From contig JAFGBU010000008.1 in the NCBI GenBank assembly GCA_016932995.1, positions 1-64,000 of the forward strand: 64,000 bases of DNA, read 5' to 3'. The translations under genes were made by a program, and so were the position numbers. Positions within the stretch are counted from its first letter, which is position 1. Each line of letters starts with the position of its first letter. A model generated the notes under the pieces. The model did not search any database and was not told the DNA's origin. It worked only from the letters and a program-made list of their open reading frames with translations. Of this stretch, positions 45,454 through 53,617 are shown piece after piece. The DNA is from Desulfovibrionaceae bacterium. GTDB lineage: Bacteria > Desulfobacterota > Desulfovibrionia > Desulfovibrionales > Desulfovibrionaceae.

Positions 45454-46173
45454 TCAGCTCCTTTGTCCGTGGTCTGTACGGCCGAGGGTCAGGCGCGGGG
45501 TCGGCCCGGACCTGTCCAGACGGACGCCCAGGGGCCCGAGGACCTCCTCCGGGGCCCGGCCGAAAAAAAAGTCCAGCTGGTCCGGGTTGAGCCCGGCCCT
45601 TTCCAGGCTCAGGCGACGCATTTCCGCGTCGTACCTCAGCATGCGGCCGAGCTCAAGCGCGGCGGATTGCGCATCAACCCCGTCCAGGGCGTGGACCAGC
45701 TCCGCCAGCCGTCCGGCCGGGCAGTTTTTTTCGTGCTCCCGGACCAGCTCCAGGAGCGGATTGTCCGGGCCGAGCGCGTCGGCCCGCGAGAGCCGGTCCC
45801 TGTGGTACTCGGCCTCGATCGCCGAGGTGTCCCGGCAGTCGAGCAGCCGGCACTCCAGAGGCCTGTCCGGGTATATGCCGCAGGCCGAGTCTTGGGCCTG
45901 GTAAAAGACGCAGGCCGCGGAGCCCGGGGCCGGGCGTATCTTGACGACCTCGGAGTCAAGGGCCAGGACCGCGCCCCTGGGCTGGTCGTGGACCGGCTCG
46001 CCGGCCCGCAGGGTGACCAGGTCCTTGAGGCCCAGGGCCCGGCCCGGGCCGATCAGGCCGAGGTCCTTTTTGTGCAGGGCCGGGCCGCCCTTTTTGCAGC
46101 ACTCGCCGCAGCGGCGGCAGGCCCTGTCCGGGTCGCCGGCCGGGTCCATTTTTTTGTTGCCGACGGTAATCAT
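45454..46173 (-). CDS. YkgJ-type cysteine cluster protein
   Basis: 239 residues. The N-terminal CRRCGECCKKGG near residue 19 and the following ACVFYQAQDSACGIYPDRPLECRLLDCRD near 90 are the cysteine pattern of the CxxCxxCC family (UPF0153/YkgJ), thought to bind a metal or Fe-S cluster. The rest is helical and acidic. The start is uncertain: neither the ATG at 46173 nor that at 46149 has a Shine-Dalgarno. It is divergent from dsrA across a 355-bp gap, so the two may be co-regulated. Confidence 0.82.
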   Translation of the reverse strand: MITVGNKKMDPAGDPDRACRRCGECCKKGGPALHKKDLGLIGPGRALGLKDLVTLRAGEPVHDQPRGAVLALDSEVVKIRPAPGSAACVFYQAQDSACGIYPDRPLECRLLDCRDTSAIEAEYHRDRLSRADALGPDNPLLELVREHEKNCPAGRLAELVHALDGVDAQSAALELGRMLRYDAEMRRLSLERAGLNPDQLDFFFGRAPEEVLGPLGVRLDRSGPTPRLTLGRTDHGQRS

Positions 46174-46317
46174 TTTTGTTTAAGTTTGAAAATCGCGGCC
46201 AATGCGGGCCGCTGGCCGTCTGATACCCCGCGTCCGGGACGCTTGACAAGACCCGGGGCGCTCGGCGCTTCCGGCCGCGCGGGCGTTGGCTTTCGAGGCG
46301 GCTTATTCTTTTTTGGG

Positions 46318-46347
46318 TTGACAATTGCTGCGTATCTTTCATACAGT
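46318..46347 (+). promoter_or_regulatory. Predicted sigma-70 promoter of the dsr operon
   Basis: A perfect TTGACA (46318-46323) is followed after 18 bases by TACAGT (46342-46347, 4 of 6). It is the best match in the gap upstream of dsrA and would give a leader of about 170 bases. Confidence 0.55.
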
Positions 46348-46378
46348 CAGCATCCTGCGGACATTATGGAGGTAAGAA

Positions 46379-46395
46379 GCCGGCCTCTGGCCGGC
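46379..46395 (+). promoter_or_regulatory. Hairpin in the dsrA leader
   Basis: GCCGGCC-TCT-GGCCGGC forms a perfect 7-bp stem with a 3-base loop about 20-30 bases into the predicted transcript. There is no U-tract, so it is not a terminator; it may stabilise the 5' end. Confidence 0.5.
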
Positions 46396-46528
46396 AGGGC
46401 TGAAGGCGAGCTTAGGCATACGGTGGAGGAAAGGCGTCCTGACCGGGCGGGGGGCGTATTCGCCCGGGCCTGGACGAAGACTACTGTTACGGCTGGTAAT
46501 TTCCTAACAAACAATGGAGGTTAAGGGA

Positions 46529-47842
46529 ATGGCGAAACACAAAACCCCCATGTTGGACAAGCTCGAGAGCGGGCCTTGGCCCAGCTTCGTGTCCGACATT
46601 AAACAGGAAGCTGCGGCGAGAGCCAAGAACGAGAAGGGCATCGACTACCAGATCCCTGCGGACTGCCCCGACGACCTGCTGGGCGTGCTCGAGCTCTCCT
46701 ACGAGGAGGGTGAGACTCACTGGAAGCACGGCGGCATCGTCGGCGTGTTCGGCTACGGCGGCGGCGTCATCGGCCGTTACTGCGACCAGCCCGAGAAGTT
46801 CCCGGGCGTGGCCCACTTCCACACCATGCGCATCAACCAGCCCTCGGGCAAGTACTACACCACCAAATATCTCCGCGAGCTGTGCGCCATCTGGGAGCTG
46901 CGCGGCTCGGGCCTGACCAACATGCACGGGTCCACCGGAGACATCGTGTTCCTGGGCACCACCACCCCGCAGCTTGAGGAAGTTTTCTACGAGCTGACCC
47001 ACAACCTGAACACCGACCTGGGCGGCTCGGGCTCCAACCTGCGCACCCCGGCCTGCTGCCTGGGCCAGTCCCGCTGCGAGTTCGCCTGCTACGACACGCA
47101 GACCGCATGCACCACCCTGACCAAGGACTATCAGGACGAGCTGCACAGGCCCGCGTTCCCCTATAAGTTCAAGTTCAAGTTCGACGGCTGCCCCAACGGC
47201 TGCGTGGCCTCCATCGCCCGTTCCGACTTCTCGGTCATCGGCACCTGGCGCGACAAGATCCGCATCGACCACAAGGCCGTGGCCGCGTACGTGGGCGGCG
47301 AGCTGGCCCCCAACGCCGGGGCCTATGCGGGCCGCGACTGGGGCAAGTTCGACATCCAGAAGGAAGTCGTGGACCGCTGCCCCTCGGACTGCATGAGCTG
47401 GGACGGCAAGAAACTGACCATCAATGACAAGGAATGCGTGCGCTGCATGCACTGCCTCAACGTCATGCCCAGGGCCCTGCGCATCGGCAACGACCGCGGC
47501 GCGAGCATCCTGTGCGGCGCCAAGGCCCCCATCCTGGACGGCGCCCAGATGGCCTCCCTGCTGATTCCGTTCATCAAGGTTCAGGAGCCCTTCGACGAGC
47601 TCAAGGAGCTCATCGAGGGCATCTGGGACTGGTGGATGGAGGAAGGCAAGAACCGCGAGCGCCTGGGCGAGCTCATGAAGCGCCAGGGCTTCCAGAGGCT
47701 GCTTGAGGCCACCGGCGTCAAGGCCGACGCGCGCATGGTCTCCGAGCCCCGCACCAACCCGTACATCTTCTGGAAGGCCGAGGATGTTCCGGGCGGTTGG
47801 GAGCGCGACATCAACGAGTTCAGAAAGAGACATCTGAGATAA
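46529..47842 (+). CDS. dsrA: Dissimilatory sulfite reductase alpha subunit
   Basis: 437 residues, the usual DsrA length. Start ATG at 46529 with GGAGG eight bases upstream. With DsrB it reduces sulfite in the cytoplasm and passes a trisulfide to DsrC. The sirohaem/[4Fe-4S]-binding cysteines are Cys177 and Cys183 in ACCLGQSRCEF, and Cys221 and Cys225 in GCPNGC. A ferredoxin-like insert follows (CPSDCMSW, CVRCMHCLNVMP). All are intact, so the enzyme should be functional and of the reductive type, supported by dsrD in the same operon. Confidence 0.98.
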   Translation: MAKHKTPMLDKLESGPWPSFVSDIKQEAAARAKNEKGIDYQIPADCPDDLLGVLELSYEEGETHWKHGGIVGVFGYGGGVIGRYCDQPEKFPGVAHFHTMRINQPSGKYYTTKYLRELCAIWELRGSGLTNMHGSTGDIVFLGTTTPQLEEVFYELTHNLNTDLGGSGSNLRTPACCLGQSRCEFACYDTQTACTTLTKDYQDELHRPAFPYKFKFKFDGCPNGCVASIARSDFSVIGTWRDKIRIDHKAVAAYVGGELAPNAGAYAGRDWGKFDIQKEVVDRCPSDCMSWDGKKLTINDKECVRCMHCLNVMPRALRIGNDRGASILCGAKAPILDGAQMASLLIPFIKVQEPFDELKELIEGIWDWWMEEGKNRERLGELMKRQGFQRLLEATGVKADARMVSEPRTNPYIFWKAEDVPGGWERDINEFRKRHLR

Positions 47843-47857
47843 AAGGGGGTATGCACC

Positions 47858-49003
47858 ATGGCTTTTATTTCTTCCGGATACAATCCCAGTAAACCGATGG
47901 AGAACCGGATCACGGACATCGGTCCCAGGGATTTCAACGAGTTCCTGCCTCCGGTCATCAAGAAGAACAAGGGCAAATGGGTCTATCACGAGATCATCGA
48001 GCCCGGCATGCTCATGCACAAGGCCGAGTCCGGAGACGAGGTCTACACCGTGCGCTTCGGCGGCTGCCGGCTGATGTCCATCACCCACCTGCGCGAGATC
48101 TGCGACATCGCCGACAAGTACGCCGGGGGGCACCTGCGCTTCACCACGCGCAACAACGTCGAGATCATGGTCGATTCCCTGGACAAGGCCAAGAAGCTCA
48201 AGGCCGACCTCATGGGCCGCAAGTTCCCGGGCGGCAGCCACAGGTTCCCGGTGGGCGGCACCGGCGCCGGCATCACCAACATCGTCCACACCCAGGGCTG
48301 GATCCACTGCCACACCCCGGCCACCGACGCCTCGGGCACGGTCAAGGTGACCATGGACGAGGTCTTCGATGAGTTCGTCAACATGCGCCTGCCCGCTCCG
48401 GTGCGCATCTCCATGGCCTGCTGCCTGAACATGTGCGGCGCCGTGCACTGCTCGGACATCGCCATCCTGGGCATCCACCGCAAGCCCCCGATGATCGACC
48501 ACGAGTACATCGACAACATGTGCGAGATCCCGCTGGCCGTGGCCGCCTGCCCCACCGCGGCGGTGCGCCCGAGCAAGATCGAGATCGGCGACAAGAAGCT
48601 GAACACCGTGGCCGTCAAGGAAGACCGCTGCATGTTCTGCGGCAACTGCTACACCATGTGCCCGTCCATGCCCCTGGCGGACAAGGAGGGCGACGGCATC
48701 GCCATCCTGGTCGGCGGCAAGCTGTCCAACAGGATGACCAAGCCCAAGTTCTCCAAGGTCGTGTGCGCGTTCATCCCCAATGAGCCGCCGCGTTGGCCCA
48801 CACTGGCCAAGACCATCAGGCATATCGTGGACGCGTACGCCGCGGGCGCCAAGAAATATGAGCGCATGGGCGACTGGGCCGAGCGCATCGGCTGGGAGCG
48901 TTTCTTTGAGGTCACCGGTCTCGAGTTCACCGAGCACCTCATCGACGACTTCCGCGATCCGGCCTACTACACCTGGCGCCAGGACACCCAGTTCAGGTTT
49001 TAG
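47858..49003 (+). CDS. dsrB: Dissimilatory sulfite reductase beta subunit
   Basis: 381 residues, the usual DsrB length, 15 bp after dsrA. Cys151 (WIHCHTP) and Cys188, Cys189, Cys193 ([12 protein letters not shown]) bind the catalytic sirohaem-coupled cluster. The ferredoxin domain is [15 protein letters not shown] near 255. In the known alpha2beta2 enzyme, DsrB holds the catalytically competent sirohaem. AAAGGGGG upstream of the ATG is the ribosome-binding site. A strong hairpin follows the stop codon. Confidence 0.98.
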   Translation: MAFISSGYNPSKPMENRITDIGPRDFNEFLPPVIKKNKGKWVYHEIIEPGMLMHKAESGDEVYTVRFGGCRLMSITHLREICDIADKYAGGHLRFTTRNNVEIMVDSLDKAKKLKADLMGRKFPGGSHRFPVGGTGAGITNIVHTQGWIHCHTPATDASGTVKVTMDEVFDEFVNMRLPAPVRISMACCLNMCGAVHCSDIAILGIHRKPPMIDHEYIDNMCEIPLAVAACPTAAVRPSKIEIGDKKLNTVAVKEDRCMFCGNCYTMCPSMPLADKEGDGIAILVGGKLSNRMTKPKFSKVVCAFIPNEPPRWPTLAKTIRHIVDAYAAGAKKYERMGDWAERIGWERFFEVTGLEFTEHLIDDFRDPAYYTWRQDTQFRF

Positions 49004-49019
49004 AGCCTGTAGATAAAAC

Positions 49020-49047
49020 GGCGGGGCGCGGGAAGCCGCGCCCCGCC
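49020..49047 (+). promoter_or_regulatory. Intercistronic hairpin between dsrB and dsrD
   Basis: GGCGGGGCGCGG (49020-49031), loop GAAG, and its exact complement CCGCGCCCCGCC (49036-49047) form a perfect 12-bp, nearly all-GC stem. It is followed by AAAAAGAGAGG, not by T residues, so it is not a standard terminator on this strand. It sits 16 bases after the dsrB stop and ends 18 bases before dsrD. Likely roles are 3' protection of dsrAB mRNA or tuning of dsrD. Confidence 0.75.
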
Positions 49048-49065
49048 AAAAAGAGAGGTAAGACA

Positions 49066-49311
49066 ATGGCGCTTCCGAGTGATGCCAAAAAGCAGATCAT
49101 TGAGTTCTGCGAGTCCAAGGCCAAGTCCAAGTCCAAGTTTTACTTCAACGACTTCACCAAGATCTTCCCGGACGCCAAGGCCCGCGAGGTGAAGAAGGTC
49201 CTTACCGAGCTGGTCAATGAGGAGATCATGATCTTCTGGTCCAGCGGCAGCACGACCATGTACGGCCTCAAGGGCGCCGGAAAGCAGACCGCCGCCGAGC
49301 ACGAAGCCTAG
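49066..49311 (+). CDS. dsrD: DsrD, activator of dissimilatory sulfite reductase
   Basis: 81 residues. Small winged-helix protein; the helical KKQIIEFCESKAKSK, then KFYFNDFTKIFPD and the wing IMIFWSSGSTTMYGLK are typical. Family knowledge: DsrD binds DsrAB and raises its sulfite reduction rate rather than acting as a DNA-binding regulator. GAGAGG lies before the ATG. It is separated from dsrB by a perfect hairpin and followed by a strong terminator, so its level may differ from that of dsrAB. Confidence 0.96.
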   Translation: MALPSDAKKQIIEFCESKAKSKSKFYFNDFTKIFPDAKAREVKKVLTELVNEEIMIFWSSGSTTMYGLKGAGKQTAAEHEA

Positions 49312-49345
49312 GAAGAGCGCATAGCCCATGGCTGTTGGAGGATTG

Positions 49346-49376
49346 GCCTTGCCCAGCGCGATGGGCAAGGCTTTTC
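49346..49376 (+). terminator. Rho-independent terminator of dsrABD
   Basis: GCCTTGCCCA (49346-49355), loop GCGCGA, TGGGCAAGGC (49362-49371), then TTTTCCTTT. The 10-bp stem is perfect and followed directly by a T-run. It lies 28 bases upstream of the cbiA ATG, so cbiA needs read-through or its own promoter. Confidence 0.9.
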
Positions 49377-49403
49377 CTTTCCTGTGAGCGCCCCCGTCAT
49401 CCG

Positions 49404-50846
49404 ATGAACGTCCCGCGTCTAGTCTTGGCCGGCCTGTCCGGCGGGTCCGGAAAGACCATCGCCAGCCTGGCCCTGTGCCGGGCGTGGTCCGCCGCGGGCC
49501 GGCGGATCAAGCCCTTCAAGAAGGGCCCGGACTACATCGACGCCGCCTGGCTGGGCCTGGCCGCGGGCGAGCCTACCACCAACCTCGACCCCCACATGCT
49601 CGGCCCCGAGGTCCAGGCCGCGCTGTTCGCGGAAAAGGCCCAGGGCTTCGACGCGGCCGTGATCGAGGGCAACCGCGGCCTGTTCGACGGAAAGGACCTC
49701 ATGGGCACCTGCTCCACGGCCGAGCTGGCCAGGCTTTTGCGCTGCCCCGTGGTCCTGGTCCTGAACTGCACCAAGATGACCCGCACGGCCGCGGCCGTCA
49801 TCCTGGGCTGCCGGGGGTTCGAGCCCGGGCTCGAGCTGTCCGGGGTGATCTTGAACCAGGTGGCCAACGACAGGCACAGGTCCATGCTCGTCAAGAGCAT
49901 CGAGGCCCACACCGAGGTCAGGGTCCTGGGGGTCATGCCCAGGCTGGCCGAGAACCCCATACCCGAGCGGCACATGGGCCTGGTCTCGGACCAGGAGTTC
50001 GAGGGCCGGGAGAGGTCCCTGGAGGACCTCGGCCGGGCGGCCGGGCAATGGCTGGACCTGGACGGGCTGTTGGCCGTTGCCGCGGCCGCGCCCGAGTTTT
50101 CGGACCCCGGCCCCGTGCCCTGGCCCGGGCCGATTCCCGGACCTGCCCCGGTCATAGGCTATGTCCATGACGCGGCCCTGTGGTTCTACTACCCGGAGAA
50201 CCTGGAGGCCCTGGAGCGGGCCGGGGCGCGCCTGGTCCGGCTGAGCCTTTTGGACCCCGCGCCGTGGCCGGAGATACACGGCCTGTACCTGGGCGGGGGC
50301 TTTCCAGAGACCCAGGCCCGGGCCTTGTCCGAGAACCTGGCCGTGAAAAACACGGTCCTCGGCCTGGTCGGGGCCGGACTGCCGGTCTACGCCGAGTGCG
50401 GCGGGTTCATGTACCTCTGCGCGGGCCTTGAGATCGAGGGCCGCGAGTACCCCATGGCCGGGGTCTTCCCCCTGAGCACCCGGTTCTGCCCCCGGCCGCA
50501 GGGCCTGGGCTACACCGAGGCCGAGGTGGTCCTGGACAACCCCTTCCTGGACCTCGGGACCCGGGTCCGGGGCCACGAGTTCCACTACTCGGTCTGCTCG
50601 GCCCGGGGCTCGCAGACCGGGGACTTCTGCCTGCGCATGACCCGGGGCCAGGGCATGCTCTTCGGCCTGGACGGCATCCTGCGCAGGAACGCCTATGCCG
50701 CATACACCCACATCCACGCCCTGGGCGCGCCGTGCTGGGCCCCCAACTTCGCGGCCGCGGCCAAGAGGTTCATGGACTCCCGGCCGTCGCCGGCCGGGCA
50801 GCGGGTCAACGCGCAACCGCGCAAACAAAGGCAGAAACATGTCTAG
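49404..50846 (+). CDS. cbiA: Cobyrinate a,c-diamide synthase
   Basis: 480 residues. The N-terminal ATP-binding domain has LAGLSGGSGKTIASLAL (P-loop) and KPFKKGPDYIDAAW. The C-terminal class I glutaminase-like domain has VYAECGGFMYL (nucleophile Cys) near 330 and HEFHYS near 395. It amidates the a and c side chains of cobyrinic acid, or in its CfbB-like relatives Ni-sirohydrochlorin; placement beside dsr suggests a link to sirohaem or the corrinoid branch. A homologue follows dsrD in Desulfovibrio. I chose the ATG at 49404, just after the dsr terminator. It overlaps the next gene by 8 bp. Confidence 0.9.
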   Translation: MNVPRLVLAGLSGGSGKTIASLALCRAWSAAGRRIKPFKKGPDYIDAAWLGLAAGEPTTNLDPHMLGPEVQAALFAEKAQGFDAAVIEGNRGLFDGKDLMGTCSTAELARLLRCPVVLVLNCTKMTRTAAAVILGCRGFEPGLELSGVILNQVANDRHRSMLVKSIEAHTEVRVLGVMPRLAENPIPERHMGLVSDQEFEGRERSLEDLGRAAGQWLDLDGLLAVAAAAPEFSDPGPVPWPGPIPGPAPVIGYVHDAALWFYYPENLEALERAGARLVRLSLLDPAPWPEIHGLYLGGGFPETQARALSENLAVKNTVLGLVGAGLPVYAECGGFMYLCAGLEIEGREYPMAGVFPLSTRFCPRPQGLGYTEAEVVLDNPFLDLGTRVRGHEFHYSVCSARGSQTGDFCLRMTRGQGMLFGLDGILRRNAYAAYTHIHALGAPCWAPNFAAAAKRFMDSRPSPAGQRVNAQPRKQRQKHV

Positions 50847-51447
50847 ACGCTGTTTTGCATTCCACTGTCTGGTCTTGGCCGCCTGCCTGGCCGCGGCCCT
50901 GGTCTTCGGGGCCGATCCGGCCCGGGCCGCCGGGGACAGGGTCCTGGTGAAGCTGGAGACCACCAAGGGGATCATCGTGCTCGAGCTGTTCCCGGACAAG
51001 GCCCCCAAGACCGTGGCCAACTTTTTGGGCCACGTGCGCCGGGGCTACTACAACGGGACCATCTTCCACCGGGTGATCAACGGGTTCATGATCCAGGGCG
51101 GCGGGTTCGACGCCAACATGGCCAGGCGGGCCGAGGGCGGGACAGTGGTCAACGAGGCGGACAACGGCCTGACGAACGACGTCTACACCGTGGCCATGGC
51201 CAGGACCTCGGACCCCAACTCCGCGGCTGCGCAGTTCTTCATCAACGTCAAGGACAACCCGTTTTTGAACCACCGCTCCAAGACCCCGAGCGAGTGGGGC
51301 TACTGCGTGTTCGGCAAGGTCTTTTCCGGCAAGCGGGTCGTGGACGCGATCAAGGGTGTGCGCACGACCTCGCGCGGGCCTTACAAGGACGTGCCCGTGG
51401 ACCCGGTGACCATTGTCAGGGCCGAGGTCCTGGACCAGGCGCCCTAG
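50839..51447 (+). CDS. Periplasmic peptidyl-prolyl cis-trans isomerase (cyclophilin)
   Basis: 202 residues. A signal peptide (residues 5-30, ending ARA) is followed by a cyclophilin domain: TTKGIIVLELFPDKAPKTVANFLGHV, YYNGTIFHRVINGFMIQGGGF (catalytic Arg in FHRV), and SAAAQFFINVKDNPFLNH. It is most like PpiA/PpiB of proteobacteria and assists folding in the periplasm. It overlaps the cbiA stop by 8 bp, which suggests co-transcription without functional relation, and ends convergent on the acyl-CoA ligase gene. Confidence 0.93.
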   Translation: MSRRCFAFHCLVLAACLAAALVFGADPARAAGDRVLVKLETTKGIIVLELFPDKAPKTVANFLGHVRRGYYNGTIFHRVINGFMIQGGGFDANMARRAEGGTVVNEADNGLTNDVYTVAMARTSDPNSAAAQFFINVKDNPFLNHRSKTPSEWGYCVFGKVFSGKRVVDAIKGVRTTSRGPYKDVPVDPVTIVRAEVLDQAP

Positions 51448-53123
51448 CCGGAGCGCTCCTCCTCGGCCCTCAGCGCCCTGCGCAGGACCTTGCCGACCAT
51501 GTTCGTGGGCAGGCCGTCGCGGAACTCGACGCTGCGCGGCACCTTGTAGTGGGCGAGCTTGAGCCTGCAGTGGCGTATGACCTCGGCCTTGGTCAGGCAG
51601 GCGCCCGGCCTGGGCACGACATAGGCCTTGATCACCTCGCCCCGGATCGGGTGGGGCACGCCCACGGCCACGGCCTCCTTGATCCCCGGATGGCCGAGAA
51701 GGACCTCGTCGATCTCGCGCGGGTAGATGTTCTGGCCCCCGGAGATGACCAGGTCCTTTTTGCGGTCCACGATGAAGAAGTAGCCGTCCTGGTCCATGTA
51801 GGCGATGTCCCCGGTGTACAGCCAGCCGTTCCTCAGCGCGTTGGCCGTCTCGTCCGGCCGGTTGTGGTAGCCGCGCATGACCTGCGGGCCCCGGATGACC
51901 AGCTCCCCGATCTTGCCCGGGGCCAGGGCGGCCTCGCCGAGCTCCATGTCCACGATTCTGGCCTCGGTGTCCGGAAAGGGGATGCCTATGGAGCCCGGCT
52001 TCTTGACCCCTTTGAGGGGGTTCAGGTGGGTCACGGGCGAGGCCTCGGTCAGGCCGTAGCCCTCGACTATCTCCGCGCCGGTCAGCTCCTTGAAGCGCGC
52101 GGCCGTGTCCAGGGGCATGGGCGCGGACCCGGACACGCAGTAGGCGATGGACGAGAGGTCGTACTCGGCCAGGTCCTTTTGCTCCAGGAGCGATCCGTAC
52201 AGGGCCGGCGCGCCCGGGAAGACCGTGGGCCTGATCCTGTGTATCGCCGCGAGCACGTCCTTTGGCGCGTAGCGGGGAAAGGGGACCACCGCGGCGCCGA
52301 TCAGGGCGGGCAGGTTCAGGCACACGGTCAGGCCGTAGATGTGGAAGTAGGGCATGACCCCGAGCACGATCTCCCGCTCCTCGCCCAGGGCGTGGAGCAT
52401 GGCCGCGCACTGCTGCATGTTGGCGGCCAGGTTGGCGTGGGTGATCTCGCAGCCCTTGGCCAGGCCGGTGGTGCCCCCGGTGTACTGGAGCAGGGCCATG
52501 TCCTGGTCCGGATCGAGGTCCCGGCGGGTGTGCCGGGCCCTGCCCCTGGCCAGGGCCTTCCAGGGCAGGACCCGGCGGTTGTCGAAGCAAACCCTTGGGA
52601 CGGACCGGCTGCGCCTCTGGCGCAGGTCGTAGAGCAGGTTCAGGGGAAAGCCCAGGCCCTCGGCCAGCCGGGTCAGGAAGTAGGCCTCGACCGGGAGCCG
52701 GTCCAGGAGCGGGGCCAGCTTTTTCCAGAGCGCGTCCATGGTGATCATGAACCTGGCCCCGGAGTCGTTCAGCTGACGGACCAGCTCGGTCTCCATGTAC
52801 AGGGGGTTGGTCATGACCGCCACGCCCCCGGCCCGGAGCACGCCCCAGTAGGAGATGATGGTCTGGGGGCAGTTCGGGAGCATGACCGCCACCCGGTCGC
52901 CGCGCTCAAGGCCCCTGGCCGCCAGGTTGGCGGCCAGGATTTCGGTGCGGCGCTTCAGATCGGCGTAGCTCAGCCTGTAGTTCTTGAAGATCACGGCCGG
53001 CCGCCCGGGCCAGCGCCGGGCGGCGCGGTCCAGGAACTCGAAGACCGGCCGGATCTCGTAGTCCATGCCGACCGGGGTTTGTGGGTCGTAGAACCTGGTC
53101 CAGGGCCTCTGATCGTGGGTCAT
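51444..53123 (-). CDS. fadD: Long-chain acyl-CoA ligase
   Basis: 559 residues. ANL-superfamily motifs: LLQYTGGTTGLAKGCEITHAN (P-loop, A3) near 225, GYGLTEASPVTHLN near 330, YTGDIAYMDQDGYFFIVDRKKDLVISGG (A7/A8) near 440, and a C-terminal KVLRRALR with the catalytic lysine. It should activate free fatty acids with ATP and CoA at the membrane. It might supply acyl-CoA for lipid synthesis, but it is 25 kb from the lipid cluster and lies beside dsr, so a general role is more likely. TTGACC/TAATTT boxes lie upstream. Confidence 0.9.
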   Translation of the reverse strand: MTHDQRPWTRFYDPQTPVGMDYEIRPVFEFLDRAARRWPGRPAVIFKNYRLSYADLKRRTEILAANLAARGLERGDRVAVMLPNCPQTIISYWGVLRAGGVAVMTNPLYMETELVRQLNDSGARFMITMDALWKKLAPLLDRLPVEAYFLTRLAEGLGFPLNLLYDLRQRRSRSVPRVCFDNRRVLPWKALARGRARHTRRDLDPDQDMALLQYTGGTTGLAKGCEITHANLAANMQQCAAMLHALGEEREIVLGVMPYFHIYGLTVCLNLPALIGAAVVPFPRYAPKDVLAAIHRIRPTVFPGAPALYGSLLEQKDLAEYDLSSIAYCVSGSAPMPLDTAARFKELTGAEIVEGYGLTEASPVTHLNPLKGVKKPGSIGIPFPDTEARIVDMELGEAALAPGKIGELVIRGPQVMRGYHNRPDETANALRNGWLYTGDIAYMDQDGYFFIVDRKKDLVISGGQNIYPREIDEVLLGHPGIKEAVAVGVPHPIRGEVIKAYVVPRPGACLTKAEVIRHCRLKLAHYKVPRSVEFRDGLPTNMVGKVLRRALRAEEERSG

Positions 53124-53167
53124 TTCGTCCTGCGCCGAGCTGCTTGAAGACCGTGATCGTCAGACAA

Positions 53168-53196
53168 AAATTAATTAATGATCATTGTTTGGTCAA
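53168..53196 (-). promoter_or_regulatory. Predicted promoter of fadD with ATGATCAT palindrome
   Basis: On the minus strand TTGACC (53196-53191, 5 of 6) is followed after 17 bases by TAATTT (53173-53168, 3 of 6). The palindrome ATGATCAT (53178-53185) fills the spacer and could bind a repressor. It lies about 45 bases before the ATG. Confidence 0.42.
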
Positions 53197-53505
53197 TTTC
53201 TAATTGTTTTGCGCCCGGCCCCGAACAGGGCCCGGACAGCCCATTGACAGGCCCGGGCGCGGGCTTTTTGACCCCTGCCCGGACCCGGGCTAAAGATTTT
53301 CCGGCCCCGGACCGATTATGCAATATATGTTTGACGCGCGTCGCGGCCCGCGGCCGCGGAGCGGTCCGGAGCGAAAAAAGCCTGTGCAAGGGCCGAGTTG
53401 AGAGCAGCCGGGCGCCGCGGGCGGCCCTTGCCCGGACCCTGAGGGGCCCGGGCTGGAGCAGGGAAAATCGTTAAGCGAATGAACGAAAAAGGGCAGAACA
53501 CGTCG

Positions 53506-53522
53506 TTGGCAAAGATGTTGCA
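53506..53522 (+). promoter_or_regulatory. Sigma-54 promoter of the regulator-neuB operon
   Basis: TTGGCAAAGATGTTGCA matches the RpoN consensus YTGGCACGRNNNTTGCW at every specified position except CG (here AA), with GG (53508-53509) and GC (53520-53521) exactly ten bases apart. Transcription would start near 53533, about 85 bases before the ATG at 53618. It implies control by an enhancer-binding protein. Confidence 0.75.
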
Positions 53523-53617
53523 TGAACATAGCTCATAAATTTGGGGCGTCTTGCCCGGGTCTTTTGAGCAAGGCGGCCGGCGCGGCCGTGTGCCAACCCG
53601 GGCCTGGTGAGGAACCG

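Larger units (their letters stand above)
46174..46528. other. Intergenic region between YkgJ-like gene and dsrA
   Basis: 355 bp. It contains a predicted promoter (46318-46347), a leader of about 170 bases, a 7-bp-stem hairpin (46379-46395), and two similar GGAGG sites (46368-46372 and 46516-46520), of which only the second precedes a start codon. An ATG at 46366 opens a 52-codon frame that ends at 46524 within the dsrA ribosome-binding region, but it lacks its own ribosome-binding site. Confidence 0.6.
53124..53617. other. Divergent intergenic region upstream of fadD and the winged-helix regulator gene
   Basis: 494 bp. It holds a fadD promoter (53168-53196) with a central ATGATCAT palindrome, an AT-rich patch near 53314-53330 (TTATGCAATATATG), GC-rich repeats near 53340-53362, and the sigma-54 site at 53506-53522. 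Small open frames here look non-coding. Confidence 0.55.

Noticed and set aside
46366-46524. A 52-codon frame in the dsrA leader as a leader peptide.
   Set aside because: The ATG has no ribosome-binding site, the composition is arginine- and glycine-rich as in random frames, and no regulatory codon run is seen. Kept only as part of the leader description.
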